The notes under the pieces: generated by a model
Told to the model about the DNA's origin: nothing
What the model saw: the letters and a program-made list of their open reading frames with translations, nothing else
The model's database searches: none
In this document: positions 13,301 to 27,600 of the stretch, in pieces
Layout: the number at the start of each line of letters is the position of its first letter
Numbering within the stretch: the stretch's first letter is position 1
Position numbers and translations under genes: made by a program
Origin: Inia geoffrensis
Taxonomy: Eukaryota > Chordata > Mammalia > Artiodactyla > Iniidae
Direction: 5' to 3'
Length of the DNA stretch: 64,000 nucleotides
Assembly: GCA_036417435.1 (NCBI GenBank)
Contig: CM070912.1
Span: forward strand, 26,152,055 to 26,216,054

Positions 13301-15549
13301 TTTTATATTTAAGAAAAATTAGTATTTTCATATTACTGTAGCAGGAGTCCTTTGGTTTATAATATTAGGATAGTTCATTTTAACATTAGTTTCTAATGAA
13401 ATAGAAACATTCTAAATGAAGTAGTTTCATTTTTACATTAAGTAATATTAAGATTTATGTTCATTATATTTACAGAAGCACCACATTTTTAAAAACATTT
13501 TCTCACTGGGCTGTTGGCTCACATCTTGAGGTTTGGTCCTTTGGAAGGAGAAGCCTTCATCGCCATGGTAACTAAGTCAGTTTGGGGAAGGTTTGGGCAC
13601 TCCAGGGAGAGTTTTTCAATTCCCTTCAGTGTTTTTCAATTCAATTCAATGGGGCGCAGGAAAATAATGATGACAGTTAGCCACCAAACACTTGAGGTCA
13701 CTGCAGCTCTGGCATCTTCCTGCCAGCAAACGCTGTGGCGGATCTCAAACCCTCCTGAGCACTTGACTCTGCTGCTGACTCACTGCTGCTAAATGCACAT
13801 GTGAAAACCACATGGAGGTTTAGCAGGTGTGGTCGCCTGTGTCCAGTCCTGCCTTTGTAGTCCGCACCAGGTCACATGTTCCCTGAGAGCAAAAATCAGT
13901 GTCCTCCTTCTTTTCTTCCTCCTTCTCATCTTCGTCTTCGTGGGAAGCAGTTCCTGAGCATTTACTCAGTGCCAGGCGCTGCGCAGCACTGTGGTTGCAG
14001 GCTCTCAGTTGGTCCCTACAGCTTCCCCAGAATATAAGGTCCACTGATAACATATTAAGAATTAGTTTTCATGAGGGGTTTTCCTGTGTCCAACACTCAA
14101 ACATCTGTTGAATTAATGACCCCCAGGCCTTGTAGTATATGTTATTTTGTCCCCACATTAGTGATGAGAGAGCTGGGATTGAGATATTAACGATGATGAC
14201 AGTCGTCATCACTTATGTAATGCATGCCACGTCCTAGACACCTAACATATATCAACTTGTGGAGGATAGATACTGTTACACCACTATGTGGTTGAGGGAA
14301 CGGAAGCACAGAGAGGCTGAAAAACTTGTCCAAGGTCATAGCTAGTAAGTGGCAGATAAGTAATTTACCCACAGTCCCACAGGTGGTAAGGGGCAGAGCC
14401 AGGTTTTGAACCCAGATGTGGTTATTCCAGACCCTACGCTCCTGACCAGCTCTTAATGGTGCTGTGCACTCTCATTTATCTTTGTTCTTCCTCCCAATAT
14501 CAATACTGTGCCTTGCACACATTTGCACTTGGTAGTTTGGTTTTGTTTTTTTTCTGTTTTTGTTTTTTAACATTTTCTTGGCTGCACCATGTGGTATGTG
14601 GAATCTTAGTTCCCGACCAGGGATTGAACCCACACCCCTTGCATTGGAAGCACAGAGTCTTAACCATTGGACCACCAGGGAAGCCCCTGGTTTTTTGTTT
14701 TTGTTTTTGAGGTATAATTGACATATAACATTATATTCGTTTCAGGAGTACGTCATAATGATTTGATATTTGTATGCATTGTGAAATGATCACCACAATA
14801 CGTCTAGTTAACATCCATCACCACACATAGTTACAAAAAATGTTCTTTTCTTGTGATAAAGACCTATAAGATTTATTCTCTTAATAACTTTCAAACATGC
14901 AATACAGTATTAAAGTTACTACAGGGGCTTCCCTGGTGGCGCAGTGGTTGAGAGTCCGCCTGCTGATGCAGGGGACGCAGGCTCGTGCCCCGGTCCGGGA
15001 AGATCCCACATGCTGCGGAGCGGCTGGGCCTGTGAGCCATGGCCGCTGAGCCTGCGTATCCGGAGCCTGTGTTCCGCAACAGGAGAGGCCACAACAGTGA
15101 GAGGCCCGCGTACTACCAAAAAAAAAAAAGTTACTACAGTATTGGGAATTCCCTGGTAGTTCAGTGGTTAGGACTTCGCGCTTCTACTGCTGGGCCCTGG
15201 TTTCAGTCCCTGGTCGGGGAACTAAGATCCTGCAAACAGCAAGTTGTGGCCAAAAAAAAAAGTTACTACAGTATTATTGACTATATTCCCCATTACTCAT
15301 TTTTAATAACTGCAGTTTGTACCTTTTGATCCCTTTCACCCACCCACCGCCAGCCCCCGCCTCTAGCAACCACCAGTCTTCTCTGTAGCTATGAGCTTTG
15401 TTTTGTTTTGTTTTAGATTTCACATGCAAGTGAGATCATATGGTATTTGTCTTTGTCTGAATTATTTCACTTAGCATAATGCCCTTAAGGTCTACCCATG
15501 TTGTTGCAAATGACAAGATTTCATTCTTTTTTATGGCTGATTATTTTCC

Positions 15550-15607
<58 letters not shown>

Positions 15608-18600
15608 ATCTCCTTTATATCCATTCATCCTTTGATGGACACTTAAGTTGTTTCCGTATCTTGGTGATCATAAATAATGCTGCAGTGAACATATCTTGTC
15701 AAATTAGCGTTTTCATGTTCTTCAGTTCAGATAACCCACGTGGACTTGCTGGATCATATGGTTGTTCTATTTTTAATTTTTTGCAGAAGCTCCATATGTT
15801 TTCCACAGTGGCTGCACCAATTTACATTCCAGCCAACAGTTCACAAGCATTCCTTTTTCTCCACATTCTTGTGAATGCTTGTCATTTCTTGTCTTTTTGA
15901 TGACAGCCATTCTAACAGGTGTGAGGTGATATCTCATTGTGCTTTTGATTTGCATTTCCCTGATGATTAGCGAAGTTGAGCATCTTTACATGTGCCTGTT
16001 GTCCATCTGTATGTCTGGAAAAATGTCTATTCAGATCTTCTGCCCATTTTTTAATTGGATTGTTTGGTTTTTTGCTGTTGAATTGTATGAGTTATTTGTA
16101 TATTTTGCATATTAACCCCTTATCAAATAAATGATTTGCAAATATTTTCTCCCATTCCATAGGTTCCCTTTTCATTTTGTTGATTATTTCCTTTGCTGTG
16201 CAGAAGCTTTTTAGTCTGACATAGTCTGCTTGTTTAATTTTGCTTTTGTTGCCTTGCACTGAGTAGTTTTTGAATGAAAGAATGACCTATATTGTTAATA
16301 TGACAAATTCACATATGTCTCATTAGAAAAAGCTTTTCTGGAACCACTAAATGTAACTTTTAACTGAAATATTGGGGAATATTTGCAGATGTTTAAATGC
16401 AAAAATTGGCAGCTGAAATTAGAAATCATCAAGTTGCAGATGGCTTTATCTGCCTGAGATCCTTCTTTGCAGACCTGCAGAGACCCTCATAAAAACCGCT
16501 TCTGGGCTTCCCTGGTGGCGCAGTGGTTGAGCGTCCGCCTGCCAATGCAGGGGACACCGGTTCGTGCCCCGGTCCGGGAAGATCCCACATGCCGCGGAGC
16601 AGCTGGGCCCGTGAGCCATGGCCGCTGAGCCTGCGCGTCCGCAGCCTGTGCTCCACAGTGGGAGAGGCCACAACAGTGAGACGCCCACGTACCGCAAAAA
16701 AAAAAAAAACGGTTCTTAATATGAAATTACATAAGCTGTTTTTCTGTCATTTGCAGAGTCAGCGATTGCAAGAAAGTTTGAAGACAGTGAACCATGTCAA
16801 AATCTTGGTATAGTATATCATTTGATCTGTTTTTTGAAGTAAATAACTCTGAATTTCAGTGACTTAGAATGATTTTCTCCAGATTTGATGCATGTCCATG
16901 GAATTGTGGCAGCTCCAGTAAAACCACATTCTTTGGGAGAGAGTCATGCATGTACTGATGACCTAATTCTGCGGTTAGCAGAAAGCCTAGAAATTTGCCC
17001 CATATACTGTTTGAACCCATACAGTGCTTTTCATATAATCCATTTGCAGTTTTTATTCTGTTAAAATTTAGCATTGCACAAAGATGTAATAAGCACCATT
17101 GATTTCACCTGCCCAAGGATTTTTAGAACACCCATTTTCCTGAAATGAAAAACCATTTTGTCTGTGAGTGCTTTGCGCTACTCTTTCTGAAACCCTTTGA
17201 CCCCAGAGTTGGCATTTGCATGAAGGGGAATAAGGCAGAGAAAAGGGGGCGGCCCTGCTCCTCTTGCCCTGGTAATCTTCCTGAAAGATACCACCATCTG
17301 TCAGAGATTGTGCCCTAAGGCTGGTAACTAGACAAGTAGATGAGGATTTAGGGGGTCTGATAACCAAGTATCAGTTCACGTTTGAATGTTTTCATGTTTT
17401 GCTTCATTGTATTTTAGGATTTCAGAAAATACGTAGATCAGATTCTAATTTAAACAGGGTCACTGGTGTTTCTTTGACAATTCTGCAGGATACAGTTAAG
17501 TTTAAAACGAATGTTTGAGTTTATTTGGGGTTCAGGTGAGTGCAGTTTATTTCCATTTTAGTACACAGTTCGGTTTAAGTGCGTGAATGGGGGCTGCTCG
17601 CATTGCCTTCTGAGTAGGAGCTTGGAGCTACTCAGCTGACCTGAGGTGACTCAATTCCTAGCCTGGAAGAGGACAGTGGCCCCTCCGGAGAAGCAGAGGG
17701 ATGAATGTAAGTCAGGAGACTTGGGTTCCAATTTCAGCAGTACCACTGGGGCCCTGTGACACTGACTCATTCTGTTAACCTCCTAAGCCTGTGAGCTCAG
17801 CTGTCGGTGAAGGTATGTTGGTTGGATGCCCTTGACTGCAAACAGAGACCTAAATTATGGACTAGAATGAGTGTGCTGTTGGGGTGAAGGCAGTGCTGGG
17901 CCTGTGTACTTCCTGTCCCGCCCTTGCTGAGCCCTCTGGGGCTCCTCTTCATGTCCTCTTCTTCCTCATTCTCCTCCAAGCAGGGAGGAGCTGATGATGC
18001 TAATTGATCTCCAGTTGGTTTGGAACATCTTTGTAAGGCCACATATGGCCCAGGCATAACCCTGCTCCCTCCCTCCCTCCAGTGGCTGCTTTACTCAGTA
18101 GGGGGCACAGTAACTGGCAAACACTGTGAGGCATTGTGGCCTGTCGGTAATCCATCATCATCACCATCATCACAGCTGCTGTTTCTGAAACGCTTGCTGT
18201 GTAGCATACGTGGTACTAAGTCCCTTACATGCCTATTTCATTTAACCCTCACAAGTCTCCTTTGTATATGCTGTTCCCTGTACCTGAAAACACTGTTCCC
18301 CCAATTCTTTTTTTCTTTTCCCCCCCTAATTCTTCTCATTACTGATTTCTTATACATCAGATCTTAGTTCAAATATCACCTCTTGAGAGAGGCCTTCCCT
18401 GAGCCCCGACCCTACCTAGAGTAACACCCACCACCTTCCATCCCTCTCTGGGCTCTGGGTTATTTCCTTCATTGAACTTATTACTACCTGAAATCATGGT
18501 CTATATTTGTTTGTTGTCTGTTTTTCCCCTGAAGAAGGCTTTTAAAGACAAGGACTTTTGCCTGTTTTTTCATGGTCTTATGTCCTGTGCCAAGTATGAT

Positions 18601-21600
18601 ACTTGGCATACAGTAGGCACGCGAGTGTGAATAAATATATAGAATCTGTGAATTGGACGCAGTGTTTATTCCCTTTTTACTAGTGAGGAAACTAAGGCAC
18701 AGGTAGGTTGAGTGCGTGCTCAGGCTGCCCAGTGAGGCAGTGGTAGAGCTGGGATGCACACTCAAAGCCTGCGACCTTAGTCAGTGGACCATCCCTCTGA
18801 GGTCAGTTACAGGAGAATGAATTCCTCCTGCCTCAGGCTCGTTATGAGGGGTATATCAGATAAATGCGTGGGAAAGCAAAATGAAGACTGTCAGGCGCCA
18901 TAAGAGAGAAGTAATTATTAAGTGTCTTTTGCTCCTCACCACGGTATTAGTCTAGTGCTTTCATAGGTACTGACTCCGGAATCCTCACAGTAAGTGTCTG
19001 CGGTAGAGTGGCGTTATCTCCATTTCTGTGGCTCAGATGAGTCGTGTGTCCAGAGCCCCAGAACTAGTATGTGGCAAAGCCAGGACCTGACCCCAGGTTA
19101 TCACAGAAGAGCTTCTCTGCTGCTCAGCCACTCCCTTCTCCAGGCGTCCATGGCCGCCTTCCTTCCCACCTGGACGGCCCTTCAGGAGCCTCTCCCATCC
19201 CAGAAGCACAGGCCCACTGCCCCAGCTCACTACCTCCAGCACCAAGGCCTTTTCCAGGGCCTGGGGTGGTGCTTGTGCCCCACTTTATCAGTGCCCAATT
19301 CAGTCTCCTCTGCAGCTGCATTCTGATAAGGCTGTTGTTTCACAGGACTCTTATTCAGCACATGGAGTAGATTCTAAAGTCAGCACGTTAGGGGAAACTC
19401 TAATATTGTCACTCTTACACCTGAAAATTCCAGAATGCCTCTGGGGGGCAGTTAACATGGTTTCGTGTTTACGTCTCTGCTGGCTTTTAAGATTTTCCAG
19501 GTCCTTAGTGTACTGCCACTTTCACCATGGTGTATCTAAGTAAGGATTTTTTTTTTTTTTAATCTTGCTTGGGACTTGTGCTAATTGAACCTGAGGATTC
19601 TTTTTTTTGATCCTGTAAAATTCATTTTTTCAGCTATGACCGCTTTCTCTAGTCGTACCTTCTGGAACACCAGTGAGCTGCATATTGAACCTTGTCATCC
19701 CACCTTCCATCAGTCTCTTGGATACCTCCATCTCTTTGCTGTTTTCTAGTGTAGCCCTTCACACCCTTCCTGGAGTTCAGTAATTTGCTCCGGAGCTGCA
19801 GCTAATCTGCCATTTAAACTATTCACTGCGTTTTAACTTTCAGTGACCTCTTTTTCATTTCAATATTCTCTTTAGTTCTTTTTCAAGTTATTCTGTTTTA
19901 TAAGCATCTTTAAAAAAAAAAAAAAGATTTCTGGTCCTTCGTTTCTGTTTAAACACAGTGATCGACGTCTGTTCCGATGGTTGTTTCAGTGTCTCGGTTC
20001 TTGGGGCCACATATTGTCCTCTCAGCTGTGTCTGCTGCCCTTTGTTCCCTGTGTGTGTTGTAATTTTTCTGTTATGAGCTAGACTTCTTTTCTTCTGTGA
20101 CTGGCCTAGGTCCATTTATTTGTTGGTTTATTACAGCTTTAGGAGTCTTCCACTACAGAGGACATCACACCCAGGTGCAGAGCACGCCTGCCATTTTGAC
20201 TTCTCATGAGAGAATTTTTTCTCTGTCTACAGAGCATCAGGCAGAGTTAAGCTTTCTTACTGATCAGTTGGGTGGAGTTTTTCTCTCTTTTCATGAAGAG
20301 TGTTTTTCAAGGGTCCTGGCTTTATGTAAACTCAGCACTATCCCTCACATGGGTTTCAAACCCATGACCTTAGACATTAAAGCGAAGTTCCAGGCCCCAT
20401 CCGTGCTCCCCTCCCCCCTGCCCCTGCAGCTCAGCTTACACTATTCTTTCTGTTTTCTCTTCTTTCTGGATTCACCTTTTTTTGTGAGCCTAGCAATGGT
20501 TTGAACTTCTTTTGCTTATTGGTGACATTCAATTAAGCATTTCAGGTACTGAGAATTGATGACTTAAATATTAGCTTGATCTACCATGTTGCTGGAACCA
20601 GAATTCTGTGTATATAACCCTGTACAGGATTTCTTGTGCAGGCTGACAAATGAGACCACTGAGCTCAAAGAAGTAAGAAACAAAAGACTATAAAGTCTTG
20701 GCACTCAAGTCATTCTGCCTTATCCTAACTGAGAATACGGGAATGGGTGTAGAATTTTGTCACTTTGTTCCTCTTCACTTATTGGGCTTACTCCGTTCTA
20801 TATAAATATTAAACCCCTCTAACTTTAAAGGTATTAATAGATTTATTTGTTTATGTGAAAGTTAAAGGAGATGGTACCTATGAAAGCACAGGAATTGGCT
20901 CAATAAATAATTGGCAGATTTGAATGTACCTCTTGCTTGATCTGAATCACATCCACTGTCCCTTTGAAAAGCTAGTAGAGAAGATCTTGTGCCAGCTACT
21001 TCCTTTCTCTCCGGTTAGCACATCCTGTTGTGGCCCTATGAGTGAGCCGTCACTGGCAGGGCCTTGGGAAATGGTTTCAAGACGAGAATTGTAGTACTGG
21101 AATTGTTAAATGCTTAGAGATCCTCTATCCCTTCTCCCGCCTCCCCCCACTTCAAATACCACAGTCTGTCAAGGGCATTGCTGCTCCCTTTGTGTCCTGA
21201 CCCCATGGGAAAGCTGACGGCTCACTGTACATTCGTTCAGTGGAGAACATGGACCTAGTGCTGTGCAATCTTAGTGCAGTGGACGTCTTCAGCTGTTATG
21301 AAATCTGTTAGTGATGATAGTTGTCTGATGCCTGTCCCGAATATAAGTACCGCTTCAATGATTTAGAAAAATGTAGCTTCAGTTCTAGACTGTGGTTATC
21401 CACATTGCCAGCAGGACTTGCATCCTGCCTAGAGAGTTTTACAGGGTGTGTAGAAAAAGCTCCAGTCAGTCCTGCTTGAGGTGGCATCACTTCCGGATTC
21501 TGGAAAGCTCGGACGCTCGACAGTGATTCTAGTGCCACTTTTTCCTTGCCTTTTTTTATCTTTCACGTTAGACCCATGTTTATCCATAATTATTAAAATT

Positions 21601-24600
21601 TCCTCCCACTTTTCATTTTCAAGGTATCAGTGTCAGATGTTATAATTCAGCCATGTATTCTCAGGACTGGCTTATAATTATGTCTTAAGAATTTTACTAA
21701 ACCATTGATTTTTGTTTGAAATGAAATTAACCTTTGAACTTTTTTATGTGGTTTTTTTGGTGGTGGTGGTGGTGTGTGTGTGTGTTTGCGTGCGCGCGTG
21801 TGTGTGTGTGTGTGTGTTTTTCGGCTTGCAGGAAGTTAGTTCCCCGACCAGGGATTGAACCCAGGCCCAGGCAGTGGAAGCACAGAGTCCTAACCACCGG
21901 ACCAGCAGGGAATTCCCTTTATGTGTTTAAGTGCCAATGTCTGTAGCCTATTTTCCAAGCTCACTGATTGATTTTGTAGGTGTTTGAAATTTACTGTTAC
22001 TTGGTAATAATCAGATTCCATCTTTTAGGTGGAGGATGAGCTCAGTTCGCCAGTGGTGGTGTTCAGATTTTTCCAGGAGTTACCAGGCTCAGGTAGGTGA
22101 TTTTAAAAAGGGGGTTATTTTTCTATCTGTGTTTAAGGGCTTTGAATTTTAAACCACTTCAAGTTAACTAAATAATCCAAAATATTTTGATTGCTAGAAT
22201 CTTATCATCATTTCAAAAAAAACTGAATAATGTTCACAAGAACTCCAAACCTATTTGCCTTAGCATTTTCCTGACAGTTTCCTATGATTAAACCAGTATT
22301 TTCCAAACACCAGTCCCTGGACTAGTGCTGGAATGATTGAGAGAGAGTCCCTTGAAAATAGAGCTGGGGGGCCCTCCTTCCTGAGTATTTTGACTCAGTA
22401 AGCTGGATCTAGGAATCTCTATCTTTAAAGAATGTCCCAAGTGCCCCCTACCCAGTCCAGGGCTCTGTTATCTTTCACCTGACAGCCACGGTCCCCTCTG
22501 ACACCTGACCTCTCACTTCCATACATTCCACACGCTCCATTCTGGTCCGCTTTCCACATCCTGCCACCTCCCTGCCCAGAAGCCTGCGTACCTTCCATTC
22601 CAGATGAAGGCCTGTGGGTCCTAGCCCTTGCCTTCCCCTCCGACTCCCTGCTCACTGTTCTTCAGTCAGACTGGTCTTCTCTGAGTCTCCAGAACACTCC
22701 ACCGTTTCCTAGAGCAGGACCTCTGCACTGCTGTCCCCCTCGCTCTTCTGGCTCCTTCTCACCATTCAGGTCCCTGCAGCGTCCACCTCCTCATGGAGGC
22801 CCTCCCTGCCTGTCCTGTCCAAGGTGACTCCCTCACATTATATCAGAGCTCCCGCCTTCTTTCAAGGCCCTAACAACAATGTATGTTGATTTCATTTCAT
22901 TTCCTTATGCTACTTCTTCAATAGAAGGTAAGCACCACCCTGACAAAAACCTTGTCTGCCTCATATCATAACCCCATGCCCAGCACAGTGCCTGGCACAA
23001 GCAGGCACCTCAACCGTTTAACAAAAGGAAGCCAGTTGTGTTCTGAGGCCTGGTGTGCTGCTGGGTCTCTGACTTCCCTGCACGGTGCTCAGTGCTGGTA
23101 GACTGGTTGGTAACTTATAATTTTATGCTTTGATTTTCCCTCAAAATTCCTTGAAAGAAAAACTTTTTAAATGAAATTAAGAATTCTATTTGTGAGAATA
23201 TATTCAAATGTTGTATTTTTCATGAGAAAAAAAAGTGAAAGCTTTAAACCCTCCGTAACATATATATTTTTTAAATTTTAATTGTGGTTAAAAAAACATA
23301 AATTTACCACCTTAACCATTTTAAAGTGTACAGTTTAATAGTGTTAAATATATTCACATCATTGGACGACAGCTCTCCAGAATTTTTTTGTCTTGCAAAA
23401 CTGAAACTTCATACCCATTAACCACTAACTCCCATTCCCCCTTCCCCCCAGCCCCTGGCACCCACCATTCTACTCTCTGTCTCTCTGAATTAGACAACTT
23501 TACTTCATGTAAGTGGAATCATACAGTGTTTGTCTTTTTGTGGCTGGCTTATTTAATTTAGCATAACACCTTCAGGGTACATTATGTTGAGCATGTGACA
23601 GACTTTCCTTACTTCTTATGGCTGTATGTACTCCATCGTATGTATGTGCCATTTTGTTCATTCATGTGAGATATACATTTGATTTCCAGTTGAGACATTT
23701 CTCTCAGGTTAACGTTGGGAGCTAAGTGAAACGGGGTTGGAGGGGTGTTTTGTAGTTAGCTGTGTTTCTGGGAGGCGAATCCCCTCTCTGTGTTGTGTGT
23801 CAGATCCAGGACTTAATGCCGTCCCAGTGCCCAACATGGCCCCGTCAGCAGTCAGCCAGGAGAGGCACTCCTGCGACGCACTGAACCGCTGGGTAAGATC
23901 AGCTGTCACGTGCCCTTTCTTCTGTGTCCTCGATGGTTGGGATAACACATGGTCCTGTCTGGGAAATCAGAAACGCACAGGGGGAGCCTCTTGTGAAGGC
24001 GCGGGGCTTCGTCCTGGGCTTCTTAAGCAGACCACAGCCCCACATGCTGCACGACTTCCAGCAGGTCCTGTCAACATTGTTCCCGCCAGTTCCTCACGGG
24101 ACTGTTTCCCTGCTGCTGTGTAAGGCTGAACAACAACATGCAAGACGTGGCCTGCGGTGCAGCCACTTTGGAGCTCTGGTGATACCAGAAGCACATGAGC
24201 CAGACCCTTGCATGCCTCTGGCAGTCTGGCGACATGGATCAAGAGCATTATGCTTTGGCTTCTTTTTGACACTGAAATCATACCTCCTGGATTTGAGTAT
24301 AAAGGATATTCTAAACGATGTAAAGATGTTCACCAGAGCAGTACCAATCCTAGCAAAACACTGGACAAGCCCCCAGTGGTTAGGACTCTGCGCTTCCACT
24401 GCAGGGGGCGAGGGTTAGATCCATGGGGAACTAAGGTCCTGCAAGCTGCACGGCTCAGCCTAAAAAGACACAAAACAAAACAAAAAACATTGGACATGCC
24501 TAACCTAGGGGTTTTGGTGAATAAATTATGGTACATCCACACAGTGACATTCAGAACAGCCAATATAAACCACATAGCTGCATGTTTACGGCAGAGGGGA

Positions 24601-27600
24601 AATGGTCATTGTAAATTATGTGAAAAAATGCACATTACTACGCAGCATGTAGAATGTCATGTTTTATGACAACAGAAGACACACATACACACCCAGAAGA
24701 TCTGGGGGTGGGGGATGGTTATACCATGTCAACAGTGTGTGTCTCTCAGTGGTGTATTGTGGGTAAATTCTCTTTTTTTTACTTTACCTTTATTGCCTAG
24801 ATCTTTCTATAGTGAACTTATATTTTTGAGTAAGAAGAAAGGTAAAATTTATGGTTTTTAAAAACAAGGTGGTGGGCTTCCCTGGTGGCGCAGTGCTTGA
24901 GAATCTGCCTGCCAATGCAGGGGACATGGGTTTGAGCCCTGGTCTGGGAAGATCCCACATGCCGCGGAGCAGCTAAGCCCGTGAGCCACAACTACTGAGC
25001 CTGCGCGTCTGGAGCCTGTGCTCCGCAACGAGAGGCCACGATAGTGAGAGGCCCGCACACTGCGATGAAGAGTGGCCCCCGCTTGCCACAACTAGAGAAA
25101 GCCCTCGCACAGAAACGGAGACCCAACACAGCCAAAAATAAATTAATTAATTAAAAAAAAACAACAAGGTACCGTAAGTATTCAAAGAAAATCAAAGGTG
25201 AAAGGAAACTAGCCTCCAGTAGCCTCTTGGGTCTGGGCTGAGCAGACAAGGGCAGGTTCAGAGACACTGGATTCCCTCCTCGTGGGAGTGTGTTCATTCT
25301 GCCCCTTTCCCTGCAGCTGGGAGAACAGCTGAAGCAGCTGGTGCCCGTGAGTGGCCTCACGGTCATGGATCTGGAGGTGGAGGGCACGTGCATGCGGTTC
25401 AGCCCCCTGACTACCGCAGCAGGTAACCAGTCTCCATGGGTCGCCCTCGCTGTTCTGGGAGCACCAGTGCTGTGTCTGTCAAGGTCCAGGCTGTGATATT
25501 CTCTTCTCTCCCTGGAGAGGCTTTTCCTTTTCCTTTGGGCTGAGTTTAGGTAGATTAACCTTCCGGGGTAACTTCTCAGAAAGAGAGACCTCTGAAGTCA
25601 GTTGAATTCCTGTGTTTTGATGTCCTGTGACCCTCTGTTCAGTGGTTCTCAGCCCAGACTGACTTTAGAATCCCTGTGGAGCTCTGAAAACTCCCAGCGC
25701 CTCGGCCCCACCTGCAGAGATTCTGGTTGACTGACTGGGCTTACTTGGAGTGGAGCCTGGGCACAATAGGCCAGTGAAGGTCGAGAACCACTGTTGTAGA
25801 CATTTTAGAGGACTCTAGAGCTGAAAGCACGTGGACTTTGGTGACAAAGTCCTGGGGATTCTTGTCCCCCCCCTCGGCCATTTCATACCTGTAGGACCTG
25901 GAGCAAGTTTCTTATCTCCAGACCTGTTCCCCACCACCTCATAGTGGTGACGTGAAGATTAAACTGTGAGATCGTGAATATGAAATAGCTTGGATAGTGG
26001 TTGGCGTATTTTATAGTAGGCACTTAAAAATAAGCTGAAAAGAGATGCCTTAAAAATCTGATTGTGCTTTTTTCTGAGACGATTTAAACATTTTCAGATA
26101 ATGTTTGATGGTTTTTCATGAGGTGTTTTCAACATTTTTGGAAAGATACTTTCTCAAAAACATCAAAGTGGTAAAGTGCAGGCAACTGTCCTGCACAGAA
26201 AAGCCATCGTGAAGATAGCCAGTGGCCTCCAGACCTTCCAGGAGTCTCTGCTCCTGCTATGCAGGGGGCCTAGCCCCAGAGGTTTAGCCTCTGAAACTGG
26301 AAAAGATAGCTGTGGCTACCCCAGGCCACCTACGTTGAGGCTTAGATCATATAAGTGTTGGAATCAGCAGAAGTGAGGGTGCAGTGATGTTGCCAAGACT
26401 CCTGCATCCCTGAACCCAGAGACCTCTCAGGCTCTGACCTTCAGAAGCCATCATCACCCTGCCCTTCTGCCCCCCACCCTTGCCCCCTGAAACCCCTCTC
26501 TTTCTCTCCATGTGAACATAGAGCGAGAACTGTGTGGTCGCCTCCTTGTTTCTAACCTGTGCTATGATGTTTCTAACCTGACTTAAGCAGAGTCTTTCTG
26601 TGAGAAGAATCTGATTTCTGTGGTAGGGTTTCATTGTGTATAAAATCGGAGAGGCTAATTCTTCGGTGTAAGGAAAAAATGTGTCTACACCTGGGCAGTC
26701 AGCTATATGATTTTTTAACACCTGATTCTTCCATATCTGGGTTTGGTGGGTTTTTTTTTTTAAACTCCTCAGCTCAGCTAATGTGCTATACCTAGAGCTG
26801 CTGACTTTCTGACAGTAGAAGTGGGAGCACTGCCCCCTCATTTTTAGCCATTCCTTAAGCGTTTGCCTAACATTCTGTGCACGTGTTCAGTTTTAGGAAC
26901 TCGGGGAGAGGATGTGGATCAGCTCGTAGCCTGCATCCAGAGCCAGCTGCCAGTCCTGACCTGTACACTGCAGCTGCGAGAGGAGTTCAAGCAGGAGGTG
27001 ATGGGAACAGCAGGTCTCTTATACGTTGATGACCCAAACTGGCCTGGAATAGGGGTTGTCAGGTATGGTGTAAAGACCGTGGGTGGGTCATTTTGTGAAC
27101 CAGCTTAGAAATCTAAGATGACTGCGTGGAGTGACAGTGTTCATGTCTGATGAAAGTTCATCTAGATGTGCTGGGCATTTACAAGAGCACAGTGGGCAGG
27201 CGGCCCAGCGCACACTGAGTGAAATAGGAGTTGCTGTGTTCTTTCTGTGCCAGCTTGAAAGTTACTAGGAGAACTACGTTGGGTGCACCACTAACGTGCG
27301 TACAGAGAACTACAGCTCACTAAGGAGAAGCCAGTTCCCAGATCCTCTGGTTCAGTGTGTGTCCCTCCTGTGGCCCCTTCGTCCCCTCTCTGGATCAGGG
27401 AAGCCTCCTGTTCCTCTTACAAGTGATGGGACTTCCCAGCCTTGCCCCTCCTTCTACATTTCATGCCCCTGGAGACCTGGGCTTCCCTTGGGACTTTCTG
27501 GAAAGGTTTGATCTTGAGACCCTCTGAGTGGCTCCTTTGCCCTTCGTCTCATTCCACATCCTTGGTAACTTCCAGTAGCTTCTATTCCACCTGTTATCCT

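Larger units (their letters stand above)
14710..16256 (-). repeat. L1 3' region, antisense, with nested SINEs and a microsatellite
   Basis: Starts TGAGGTATAATTGACATATA and runs through the classical antisense L1 order: GTTTCCGTATCTTGGTGATC, CATTCCAGCCAACAG, ATCTCATTGTGCTTTTGATT, TTCTCCCATTCCATAGG, CTTTTGTTGCC. It is interrupted by two SINEs (14925-15258) and a (GT)n. 5'-truncated dead copy. Confidence 0.9.
16808..22028. other. 5.2-kb PDXDC1 intron
   Basis: No exon recognised. Contents I can name: a MIR-like piece near 17700-17830, an L2-like stretch 18260-18640, MIR-like pieces at 18640-18790 and 18900-19110, an unassigned T/C-rich relic 19560-20520, and a SINE at 21751-21917. 20521-21740 looks unique. 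Confidence 0.55.

Noticed and set aside
15553..15900. Cys-Val repeat protein
   Set aside because: Translation of the (GT)n tract and antisense L1 sequence.
20097..20504. 135-codon frame in the 5.2-kb PDXDC1 intron
   Set aside because: Hydrophobic Phe/Leu/Ser-rich reading of T/C-rich ancient repeat-like sequence; no splice context or family match.
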